Shown here in pieces: positions 8,518 through 15,142 of a stretch of 18,974 bases of DNA. The stretch is from NCBI GenBank assembly GCA_045617405.1, contig JAZLIL010000083.1:1-18974 (forward strand). Direction: 5' to 3'. The number at the start of each line of letters is the position of its first letter. Position 1 is the stretch's first letter. Under the pieces are notes generated by a model, which saw only the letters and a list, made by a program, of their open reading frames with translations, had not been told where the DNA came from and did not search any database. This DNA comes from JAZLIL01 sp045617405 (GTDB taxonomy: Bacteria; Bacillota; Clostridia; Lachnospirales; Lachnospiraceae). The position numbers and the translations under genes are program-made.

Positions 8518-8546
8518 ATTATACGACCTGCCACTGAATAATGCAA
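8518..8546 (-). promoter_or_regulatory. Promoter of the antiporter gene
   Basis: Minus strand: TTGCAT (8541-8546), 17-nt spacer, perfect TATAAT (8518-8523). This leaves an untranslated leader of about 110 nt before ATG 8402. No riboswitch fold was recognised in that leader. Confidence 0.6.
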
Positions 8547-8549
8547 TCA

Positions 8550-8578
8550 TTGACAATCACTTTATTTAAAATTATCAT
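8550..8578 (+). promoter_or_regulatory. Promoter of the DagK-like/DUF1292 unit
   Basis: Perfect -35 TTGACA (8550-8555), 17-nt spacer and -10 TATCAT (8573-8578, 5/6). It lies about 56 nt before ATG 8635. Its -35 starts 4 bp from the -35 of the divergent antiporter promoter, so the two polymerase sites nearly abut back to back. Confidence 0.7.
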
Positions 8579-8634
8579 GTTACTGTTGTCATTGTTTGTC
8601 CAACAGTATGGCTATATGGATATGGAGAAGAATA

Positions 8635-9552
8635 ATGTATCATTTCATTATCAACCCTGTTTCAAGGACAGGTAAAGGAAAAGCACTCTGGGCAGTACTG
8701 AAATCCGAGCTTGAATCAAGAAAGATAGAGTATGAGACCCACTACATCGATTATGCCGGGCATGCATCGGAGATTGCCCGCGAGCTTTCGAGCCTTCCCG
8801 GGGAAAAGAGGATAATAATCGTCGGCGGTGACGGCACCGTCAATTCTGTAATAAACGGTCTCGTTCTTTCCGATGAGCTCTATATCGGCTACATTCCAAC
8901 CGGGTCGGGAAATGATTTTGGCAGAGGTCTCGGACTTCCGAGCGACTACCTCGAGGCACTCAGACTGATTCTCAAATCGACTCAGGTAAAAAAGATTGAT
9001 GTGGGCGAAATCACCTACTTTAACGGAGACGCACCGAAGAGATTTGCCGTCAGTGCCGGTATCGGATATGATGCCGATGTATGCTACTACGCTGACACAA
9101 GCACGCTCAAGTCGGTTCTCAATTTTTTCGGTATCGGCAAGCTCGTCTATTTCATTTTCGGAATGATTCTTCTTTTTAAAAACAAACCTGCTGCCGCTAG
9201 CATCACAATTGACGGAAAAACAACGGTTGTAAAGAACCTCAAGTTTCTCGCCAACATGAACCTTACCTATGAAGGCGGCGGACTTCCCATGGGACCCGGT
9301 GCCGATCCCACAGACTCCACTCTGACAGGCTGCATGGTTCATGACATCAGCAGGCTCACACATCTTATTTCGATGCCCACAATCTTCAAGGGTACCCACA
9401 TCAACCGCAAGGGAATCGACCTGATTTACGGACACTCGATTGAAGTCATGACAGACAGACCGCTCATCCTCCACACGGACGGTGAATACGCCGGTCAGCA
9501 CGATCACGTTATTTTTTCATTTGCTGATGACAAACTGAATCTTATATGCTAA
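8635..9552 (+). CDS. Diacylglycerol/lipid kinase family protein (DagK/YegS/BmrU type)
   Basis: The 305-aa protein opens with the family hallmark MYHFIINPVSRTGKGK. The nucleotide-binding motif VGGDGTVN follows (GGDGT at 64-68), then IPTGSGNDFGRGLG (88-100), then VSAGIGYDADV and a C-terminal LHTDGEY motif. Family members phosphorylate diacylglycerol or related lipids with ATP at the membrane, feeding phosphatidic acid into phospholipid recycling. ATG 8635 was chosen because GGAGAAG lies just upstream and the family motif begins at this Met. An in-frame TTG at 8596 and ATG at 8608 would add 13 or 9 residues without a good ribosome site. It shares a transcript with the DUF1292 gene 65 bp downstream. 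The exact lipid substrate is not determinable. Confidence 0.93.
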   Translation: MYHFIINPVSRTGKGKALWAVLKSELESRKIEYETHYIDYAGHASEIARELSSLPGEKRIIIVGGDGTVNSVINGLVLSDELYIGYIPTGSGNDFGRGLGLPSDYLEALRLILKSTQVKKIDVGEITYFNGDAPKRFAVSAGIGYDADVCYYADTSTLKSVLNFFGIGKLVYFIFGMILLFKNKPAAASITIDGKTTVVKNLKFLANMNLTYEGGGLPMGPGADPTDSTLTGCMVHDISRLTHLISMPTIFKGTHINRKGIDLIYGHSIEVMTDRPLILHTDGEYAGQHDHVIFSFADDKLNLIC

Positions 9553-9570
9553 ACTAAATCAAATTGAAAT

Positions 9571-9617
9571 AAGGAGGAAAACCGGTCGGACGGAGTTCGG
9601 CCGGATGTAAAAATACT
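9571..9617 (+). promoter_or_regulatory. Strong Shine-Dalgarno separated from its start codon by a hairpin
   Basis: AAGGAGG (9571-9577) lies 40 nt from ATG 9618, too far for normal use. A hairpin fills the gap: CCGGTC (9582-9587) pairs with GGCCGG (9599-9604), extended by three more pairs around a 5-nt loop. Exactly 13 nt separate the hairpin from ATG 9618. Folding would shorten the effective spacing to about 17 nt. Directly after the hairpin is ATGTAA (9605-9610), a start followed at once by a stop. No other in-frame start codon lies between 9573 and 9618. Confidence 0.55.
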
Positions 9618-9938
9618 ATGAGCGATGAATTTTTAAATGAGGAAGAGCTTGTCGATCAGGTCACACTCACACTCGAAGACGGCACAGAGCTTGTCTGCGA
9701 TGTACTTGCGATTTTCCCCTGTGACGGCAAAATGTACATTGCACTCGTTCCCGAAGAGAATCCCGATGACAGCATCTACCTCTACGGTTATGAGGAGGCA
9801 GAAGACGGTGAAATCACTCTCATCGACATCGAAAGTGATGAAGAGCTCGAAGCAGCAAGCGATGCTTTTGATGAACTCCTCGACAGTGAAGAATTCGATT
9901 CCATGTTCGACCTTGACGACGAGGAAAGTGAAGACTGA
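9618..9938 (+). CDS. DUF1292 family small acidic protein
   Basis: The 106-aa protein is strongly acidic. The DUF1292 (PF06949, YrzB-like) pattern spans about residues 12-75: VTLTLEDGTELVCDVLAIF, then KMYIALVP and a YLYGYEE segment, then an Asp/Glu-rich tail. The family is widespread in Firmicutes; its biochemical role is not known to me. It is transcribed with the DagK-like gene. In other Firmicutes DUF1292 genes often sit near DNA- or RNA-processing genes, so this neighbourhood is not the common one. Its stop is 7 bp from the stop of the opposing 1045-aa gene. Confidence 0.92.
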   Translation: MSDEFLNEEELVDQVTLTLEDGTELVCDVLAIFPCDGKMYIALVPEENPDDSIYLYGYEEAEDGEITLIDIESDEELEAASDAFDELLDSEEFDSMFDLDDEESED

Positions 9939-9945
9939 TTACTTA

Positions 9946-12900
9946 TCACTTCATTCCACCGGTTACGAAATCTTCAGATGCGCTTCTGTCCGCACGGACA
10001 AGGAGCGCATCTCCTTCTTTAACAGAGAAAACATTTCCGTACCAATCCGTTACAATGTCTGAACCTTTCTCGAGCTTCCACATGCAAAAGCCCGTCCCGG
10101 AGGCTTTTGTGTACTCAATATACCTTCTTCCCGAGCTGTCAGCCGCGTATATTTCAAAATTCACGACGATATAACCGTCCTTTTTCCAAAAATCATCATT
10201 TGATGTCAATCCGCCTCTCCTTAGCGATTCATTTGCAAGGTCGAGATCCTTTACGCAGGCATAGACTCTTGGCGGCAGTTCATATGAAAAGCTCCATACC
10301 CTTCCGCCTTCCTTTATTACCTCGCAGGGGGCATCGAAATGGCCGATTCTTACGAACCGCAATAACCTTCCGTTTTCAGTCCTGTCACAGTAAAGATCGA
10401 CAGGAATGTCAACACCTGCGTCCTTCGAAATGAATCTGAAGGTCGGATTCACAACGATTCGGCATTCCCCGCAGGCAACTCTGTTTCCCGTTGTCTCAAG
10501 CTCAAGCCGCCATTTATATCCCGCCTTCAGCGGTCCGAGATTTTTGTAGAGAGGATGACATCCGGGAACCGTCGGGAGCGTAAAGCTCGCACTATGTGTT
10601 GTCTTGCGGCCGAACCTGTCAAAAAGCCCGACAGGATAGAAAGAGACCAAGTCAAAAACTCCCTCATAATCTCTGTCCGTCGCACCGGTAAGCCTCAGCC
10701 CGTAGAGCTTTCCCGACATTTCATATTCACGAATTCCGGTGGCCGCATAGCATGACGAACTGTAATTTGCGAAGCTCTGCCCCGTATCCGCACGATAACG
10801 CCCATTCACCGCGACACTCCGGAAGCTTGCGAGGTGATTTCCCTCCGAAACCCACTCGTCCGCATAAAACCTGACGGTTGCGGTACCGATTGTCACCCAG
10901 GTTCCTTTCGTAATAAAACGGTCGTTCGCCGTCAGGCGGTCCTCCCCCTCATCAAGCCAGACATCAAAGTCAAAGCAGACCTGATTCATGGGAAGTCCAC
11001 CGTCAGAGGCAAGGTACTTCGAGTAGTCACGATAGCCGTACCCGCGCTCGGAAAGATGACTTCCTGTGTTTGATACGGCGACAGAAAAGTCGCAGGTCTC
11101 ACAGCACGAATCCTTATTGTCGAGGACAATCGGAACCTTTGATGTGTCCGGGCTTGCAAGCTGAACAAAGCACGAATTGTCATCGTTTACAATCGGAGCA
11201 CAGACAACCGGTGTGTGAACAAAAACATCGTTGACGTTTCCTATGGAAAAGGTCTTCGTGGCGGAGGCGTTTGTCCGGTAGGAAGCGTACCTGGCGTAGG
11301 TCACCCTTGCATCAGAGTAGTAATTGCCGTTTGAAAGTGATGCCGGAATTGTGATTCCGGCGGCATACAGAGAATACACCGGGGTTGTCACTGCACTCCT
11401 GATTCCCGAAGAATTCGGTGAAGGTGCAGTACCGCTCGAATTCGTACAGGTACTCCCGTTTAGAATCACAACGCCGCCAATCGTGAGGCTGTCATTTTTT
11501 ACGCTCATATTACCGGCACGACTGCTGACCTCTGACACGGAGGGTGTCATTCCCCTGATGTCAGAAAGTGACGGAAGACCCGCTCCCGCATCGTAGTTTT
11601 TTGCCGGAAGAGTAACCTGCCCCGGCGAAAAGCTGTAGTGCGAAGACACATCGGAGTTGGCACTGAAGCTGATTGCGGGCGGAACAATACCGCTTGCCGT
11701 CATTGACGCCATTCCGGATTCGGAAAGCGTATCATTTACTACCACGGCACCTGACGGCGAATATGCGGCAAGATTGTCAATCATATAAAAGGTGTACGAT
11801 CTTGTCACATTCACCGTAAACGAAAGTTTCAAATTGGTACTCCTGTTTACGGTCTTTTCCTCGAGAACCGGATTCCCTTCCTTATCCGTCTTACCTGTCG
11901 GAACCGTTTCCTTCTCCGTCCAGGTGACACGAACGGGCTGACTGACCGAAACAGGATACGTTTTTGAACCCGTGACCTTCAGGATGTCAAGCTGCAGAAG
12001 ATAGTCATCGGCCGTAACGTAAGTGTAAAGACTCTCCGTTGTCGGAACCGCCCGCGCAACATCGAAACGCTCATATCCCGGAGAATCCGCACCGATGACA
12101 GCGCGAAGTGAGGGAGATGTCTCGTTGACCGATACCTCCCTTGTAACGATGTCGTTTCCCGGGACTACGGGCGGCGTCGGACCGGGATCGGTTCCGGGAT
12201 TACTTCCTCCCTGTTCCGGGTCTGTGCCGGGATCTGTTCCGCTGCCTCCGCCGGCTCCCGAATTATCAAACTCGCTTGCCTCCACCGTAAGCTCAATGTC
12301 GTAGTAGGCGGCAAGGAGTGAATATGTTGCATCACTCCAGGCATCGGCCGCACGCATCGAAGCAAGGTCGTAAATTTTTCCCGACGTCACCTTCGCCTTT
12401 GTTGGTGTAATGCCGTCGGAACCGACCCATTTCGTGCAGGTCATGAAGATGTAGCTCATGTAGATGTGATACTTTCCGGAGCTGTCCGCCTTCAGATCCT
12501 TATCCTCAATAAACTTCGCGAGCTTTGAATAGAGCCGCTCCTTCTCAATGGAATAATAGTAAAGCGTCTCATCGGAAACATCCCTTGTTACTGTAATCTT
12601 ATCGTTTACAAAGGTATCGTATCCGCCCGAACTTACCGGGTCGCTGTTCTCAATCTTAACCTTCTTCGCGCCGTCAAAGCCCGACGAAGTCTGTGTCTTT
12701 CCGGGCTTTGCGGTAAAAGAAAACCCTACCGTTTCGTAAGTCCTGTAGCTCGACCCCGGATCACGGTAACGGCTGTTGTGATGACCCGCAAACTGAATGG
12801 GAAGATCGGGAAATCCGTCATGAAAATCTGCGGTGATAATCTCCTGCCGATCGCCTCCCGGTACATAGGCGTAAACCTTCTGGCTTCCGTCAGCCTGACT

Positions 12901-13083
12901 GACTGTCACGCTGTAAGCATCGGCAGCATGAAGCTCACCTGCCGGAGACAGGCATGCAAGAAGCAGCGACAGAACCGTTATAAAAACACCTGCCGCACGG
13001 ACGCGCACCATGCTGCGCGGCTTCAAGGGCAGACATGACGTGAAGCGCCTCCTTACCGATAAGACAGTCCGATTCTTCAACAT
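9946..13083 (-). CDS. Large secreted protein at the end of the Tad-like operon (candidate surface or tip protein)
   Basis: The 1045-aa product has an export signal: basic MVRVR at residue 25, hydrophobic 30-47, likely cleavage near LHA-ADA (about 53). A flexible linker of GTDPGTDP repeats ending PTPPVVPG (about 275-310) divides an N-terminal domain (55-270) from a long C-terminal part rich in Ser, Thr, Tyr and beta-type sequence, with several Cys pairs (for example SCCETC). There is no LPXTG motif and no C-terminal membrane helix, so anchoring is unclear. The closing GTGFCMWKLEKGSD and ADRSASEDFVTGGMK resemble the ends of large secreted clostridial proteins of unknown function that I recall, possibly DUF5704-like; this is weak. 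The start is uncertain. ATG 13083 overlaps the upstream gene by 149 bp with a modest AGGG 10 nt upstream. ATG 13011 gives a textbook signal peptide but has no ribosome site. Operon position suggests the exported or displayed product of the machinery. Confidence 0.85.
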   Translation of the reverse strand: MLKNRTVLSVRRRFTSCLPLKPRSMVRVRAAGVFITVLSLLLACLSPAGELHAADAYSVTVSQADGSQKVYAYVPGGDRQEIITADFHDGFPDLPIQFAGHHNSRYRDPGSSYRTYETVGFSFTAKPGKTQTSSGFDGAKKVKIENSDPVSSGGYDTFVNDKITVTRDVSDETLYYYSIEKERLYSKLAKFIEDKDLKADSSGKYHIYMSYIFMTCTKWVGSDGITPTKAKVTSGKIYDLASMRAADAWSDATYSLLAAYYDIELTVEASEFDNSGAGGGSGTDPGTDPEQGGSNPGTDPGPTPPVVPGNDIVTREVSVNETSPSLRAVIGADSPGYERFDVARAVPTTESLYTYVTADDYLLQLDILKVTGSKTYPVSVSQPVRVTWTEKETVPTGKTDKEGNPVLEEKTVNRSTNLKLSFTVNVTRSYTFYMIDNLAAYSPSGAVVVNDTLSESGMASMTASGIVPPAISFSANSDVSSHYSFSPGQVTLPAKNYDAGAGLPSLSDIRGMTPSVSEVSSRAGNMSVKNDSLTIGGVVILNGSTCTNSSGTAPSPNSSGIRSAVTTPVYSLYAAGITIPASLSNGNYYSDARVTYARYASYRTNASATKTFSIGNVNDVFVHTPVVCAPIVNDDNSCFVQLASPDTSKVPIVLDNKDSCCETCDFSVAVSNTGSHLSERGYGYRDYSKYLASDGGLPMNQVCFDFDVWLDEGEDRLTANDRFITKGTWVTIGTATVRFYADEWVSEGNHLASFRSVAVNGRYRADTGQSFANYSSSCYAATGIREYEMSGKLYGLRLTGATDRDYEGVFDLVSFYPVGLFDRFGRKTTHSASFTLPTVPGCHPLYKNLGPLKAGYKWRLELETTGNRVACGECRIVVNPTFRFISKDAGVDIPVDLYCDRTENGRLLRFVRIGHFDAPCEVIKEGGRVWSFSYELPPRVYACVKDLDLANESLRRGGLTSNDDFWKKDGYIVVNFEIYAADSSGRRYIEYTKASGTGFCMWKLEKGSDIVTDWYGNVFSVKEGDALLVRADRSASEDFVTGGMK
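9977..10020 (+). terminator. Terminator of the DagK-like/DUF1292 unit, inside the opposing coding sequence
   Basis: GATGCGCT (9977-9984) pairs with AGCGCATC (10004-10011). Inside it TGTCCG pairs with CGGACA. The plus-strand stem is followed by TCCTTCTTT. The hairpin lies 38 nt past the DUF1292 stop but within codons for roughly the last 20 residues of the minus-strand 1045-aa protein (GDALLVRADRSASED). On the minus strand no T-run follows, so it should work mainly for plus-strand transcripts. Confidence 0.55.
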
Positions 13084-13771
13084 GATAATATAACCCTGAC
13101 CTTTCTTCCGTTATGTAATATCCCTTTGTCTCCCTTAAGTAGGAGCCCGAGATTCCTACAGACGAATACCCGTTTGCAAGCCCTTGCGAAGGGTAACCGA
13201 TGATAAGCGCTATCACGGAAGGTTCCGTAAGCGCATGAGAAAAATTCGCCGTATAAAAGCCCTTTCCCCCGGTCTTTGCGTACTCGGGAAGGTTAAGCTC
13301 GCCCGCGAGGAGTCCAAGCCTGTAATCTTCAATGACTCCGCTCAGTCCTTCCCTGATTGCCTTCTTCAGTGCTTCCTCTTTTTCGCCTTCAACCGGTTTA
13401 TCCTCAACATAAAGCTCTCCGTCCGCATCCTTTTCAAGCTTCGAGATCCGGATACCCTCTTCACATGCAACGATTACACAGGGTACGTAGCGGAAAAGCT
13501 CCTCTCTCGACGCCGGGTCATCTGCGATCCCGAGTCTCACGGCGAAATTCTTAATAAACTCTTCATATGCCCTTTCGTATTCACTGATCTGTCTGCCGTC
13601 TTCAAAACCGATGATATCCGATGCCGTATCGTCGCAGGCCGCCTGAAGCACCTTATCGATTCGTCTTCTCTCCCTGTCCGCCTCTTCCGCCCCTGAAAGA
13701 CGCAGATTCAATAAAAGACACGGAGCCAAGGCCGCGACAAAAAAGATCATTATGATATGGTGTGCTCTCAA
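12935..13771 (-). CDS. Membrane-anchored protein with C-terminal Ada-like Cys motif
   Basis: The start TTG 13771 follows GGTGAG at 5-nt spacing. The 278-aa protein has one N-terminal hydrophobic helix (about 7-24), then a long helical, charged region (LQAACDDTASDI, later YERAYEEFIKNFAVRLG), consistent with a body outside the membrane. Its C-terminus carries YYHVEESDC, then ALEAAQHGARPCGRC (H230, C236, P258, C259, C262). This matches the pattern YH..DC...ALEEA...G.RPC..C known from Ada-type metal-binding segments and from short C-terminal zinc or DNA-binding tags. That segment overlaps the first 149 bp of the 1045-aa frame. Role unknown. N-terminal helix plus operon place suggest a pseudopilin-like or assembly component; the Cys motif is unexpected there. 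Translation is probably coupled to the preceding 24-codon ORF through a TTGA overlap. Confidence 0.82.
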   Translation of the reverse strand: MRAHHIIMIFFVAALAPCLLLNLRLSGAEEADRERRRIDKVLQAACDDTASDIIGFEDGRQISEYERAYEEFIKNFAVRLGIADDPASREELFRYVPCVIVACEEGIRISKLEKDADGELYVEDKPVEGEKEEALKKAIREGLSGVIEDYRLGLLAGELNLPEYAKTGGKGFYTANFSHALTEPSVIALIIGYPSQGLANGYSSVGISGSYLRETKGYYITEERSGLYYHVEESDCLIGKEALHVMSALEAAQHGARPCGRCFYNGSVAASCMPVSGR

Positions 13772-13842
13772 GTTTTCTCACCGCCTTTAAGCAATGGAGC
13801 CATTCTGTTGTCCTCACCCCGTAGTCTTATTCTGATGCTCAT
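13768..13842 (-). CDS. 24-codon bridging ORF, possibly only a translational coupler
   Basis: ATG 13842 overlaps the TGA of the 148-aa gene (ATGA), and its own TGA overlaps the TTG start of the 278-aa gene (TTGA). The peptide begins MSIRIRLRGEDNR and ends LLKGGEKT. It is basic, with no membrane segment or known motif. Exact four-base overlaps at both ends suggest that ribosomes are carried from one gene to the next; the peptide itself may have no function. Confidence 0.35.
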   Translation of the reverse strand: MSIRIRLRGEDNRMAPLLKGGEKT

Positions 13843-14285
13843 TCTGCACTCTCCCTGACTGTCTCTCCAAAAAATGACTTTTCTTTACCGCACATCATCG
13901 TCAGATACAGTCTGTCGCCTCTTTGGAGGCGCAATTCTCCGGGCCCTTCAAACAGAAGCTCTCTTATCTCATGATCACCTGTAACATCAAAGTGTGCTGA
14001 TGCATCGAAGCCCCGGCCGTCAACTTTTCGAACAGGTTCATACGTGACCCTTTCAACCGAAAGCATGACACTTCTGCGGCCTGCTGCCTCGAACAAGGCA
14101 AGATCATCGTACATTTCATCCGTGATATGTCCCGTTACGCAGGCTTCATTTAAGAAAGCTTCGGCGTACCTTTTTGCCGAAAGACCGTCAATCCTTTCGA
14201 GAGTCGATTTCGCGTATATAACAGGACCAAGCATAATGACAATAACGGCGAAGCTAATCAGAATGCACCTGCTATACGACCCCAA
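13839..14285 (-). CDS. One-helix Tad-locus protein (pilin-like), paralogue of the 155-aa protein
   Basis: The start is taken as TTG 14285, because GGAGG lies 5 nt upstream; the longer frame from TTG 14318 has no ribosome site. This gives 148 aa overlapping the metalloprotease gene by 14 bp. A single hydrophobic helix (about 7-25) is followed by a soluble region. Residues 41-60 (AEAFLNEACVTGHITDEMYD) align by eye with residues 41-60 of the 155-aa protein upstream (AEEFLHRVCALEEIRSEEYG). Proteins with a helix followed by an F..EV..TG.IT.E.Y element are common in Tad-like loci of Lachnospiraceae, as I recall, and are thought of as minor pilin-like or surface components. No prepilin cleavage site is evident. 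Function is inferred from context. Confidence 0.82.
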   Translation of the reverse strand: MGSYSRCILISFAVIVIMLGPVIYAKSTLERIDGLSAKRYAEAFLNEACVTGHITDEMYDDLALFEAAGRRSVMLSVERVTYEPVRKVDGRGFDASAHFDVTGDHEIRELLFEGPGELRLQRGDRLYLTMMCGKEKSFFGETVRESAE

Positions 14286-14958
14286 GTCTTCCTCCGATCT
14301 CGCAAAGCTCGCCCGCAAGAATACTGTCGGGTTCGCTTACTGCAAAATAGCCGTTCTCAAATCTGCCGGTAATATCCTCTGCGCTGTCTGCCATGACGCT
14401 GATTTCGAAAATCCTCCTTATGCACTCCTCGCCCGACTTCGTAAATAGAACTTCACGAGCCGTCGCTCCATCGCAGCTTTCCGATCCGAAGAGATTGATT
14501 GCAACACCGCCAAGCATCATGAGACCGAGAATTCCGAAATAGGCGACAGCGGCAAGCCGAAAGTCAAATGCTCCGTCAAAAAACGTCTGAGGCTCAGCAC
14601 CGGTCGATCGTGCAAATTCGGCAATATACGAGATCAACGGAATCACACCGATTGCCCCAAGAACAGCCTGAAGAACAACTCCTCCCAAAATGTGGGCAAG
14701 AAGCCCTGCCTTTCCCCCTCTCTCAAACGGTGACATGACACACTGCCATTCGTAACCCTTACCTAACGTCATTCTTTGTTTTGTTCCGCCAAAAGTAAAC
14801 TTCAGACAGCCAAGCTTAATAAATCCCTTTCGGTATCCTGCCAGAAGTCCTCCCATCAGGTGTCCTATTTCATGTATAAACGACGATGTCTGCTCTGCAA
14901 CAAAGCAAATAAGCGCCGTCGATCCCAAAAGAACCGTGCAGTCTAATACTGTTTTCAT
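14272..14958 (-). CDS. M50-like membrane metalloprotease within the Tad-like operon
   Basis: ATG 14958 follows GAGGT at good spacing and was preferred to an in-frame start at 15054, whose extra 32 residues overlap the 49-aa gene. The 228-aa protein has a first hydrophobic helix (about 7-22) leading into SSFIHEIGHLMGGLLAGY, with the zinc-protease motif HEIGH at 29-33. Further hydrophobic segments lie near 86-112 and 135-158. INLFGSESCDG supplies Asp 163 in a position comparable to the third zinc ligand of site-2/M50 peptidases. I recall related integral membrane proteins (HELGH, GLLTGY, a QC.M.P block, DG) in Lachnospiraceae. Known Tad systems use an aspartic prepilin peptidase, so a metalloprotease here is unusual; cleavage of an operon-encoded pilin-like protein is a reasonable guess. 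Activity is unproven. Confidence 0.85.
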   Translation of the reverse strand: MKTVLDCTVLLGSTALICFVAEQTSSFIHEIGHLMGGLLAGYRKGFIKLGCLKFTFGGTKQRMTLGKGYEWQCVMSPFERGGKAGLLAHILGGVVLQAVLGAIGVIPLISYIAEFARSTGAEPQTFFDGAFDFRLAAVAYFGILGLMMLGGVAINLFGSESCDGATAREVLFTKSGEECIRRIFEISVMADSAEDITGRFENGYFAVSEPDSILAGELCEIGGRLGVV

Positions 14959-14989
14959 TGTCGCTACCTCAAAAAGCCCCTTTCTGCTG

Positions 14990-15139
14990 TTAAAATGCCG
15001 CAAGCAGTCCCCATGCGGGATCTGCCCGGCAGACACATTCTGCCGCCCTGCCAAGCTGTGTCATTATCACATAGAAGAGAAAGAATGCCACGCTCAGAAC
15101 GACGGCAAGAAGCGTCCTTTCCATAAGCTCTCTTTCCAT
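14990..15139 (-). CDS. 49-aa single-helix membrane peptide
   Basis: The peptide begins MERELMERTLLAVVLSVAFF and carries one hydrophobic helix (about 9-27), then a short tail with two Cys (CVC) ending LLAAF. It fills the space between the 185-aa gene (3 bp before) and the metalloprotease gene (31 bp after). A second Met at residue 6 (ATG 15124) has GAGAG just upstream. It lies in the same frame as the preceding gene, after a TAG and one Pro codon, so readthrough would join them. Tight packing and a clean membrane helix support a real gene; there is no family match. Confidence 0.6.
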   Translation of the reverse strand: MERELMERTLLAVVLSVAFFLFYVIMTQLGRAAECVCRADPAWGLLAAF

Positions 15140-15142
15140 AGG

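Noticed and set aside
8716..9507. 263-aa minus-strand frame
   Set aside because: It lies entirely opposite the DagK-like gene, whose family motifs are clear; it has no ribosome site or recognisable motif.
9605..9610. ATGTAA start-stop as a regulatory minimal ORF
   Set aside because: A six-base match is common by chance; kept only as a remark in the DUF1292 leader entry.
13184..13696. 170-aa plus-strand frame
   Set aside because: Antisense shadow of the 278-aa gene; no ribosome site or family motif.
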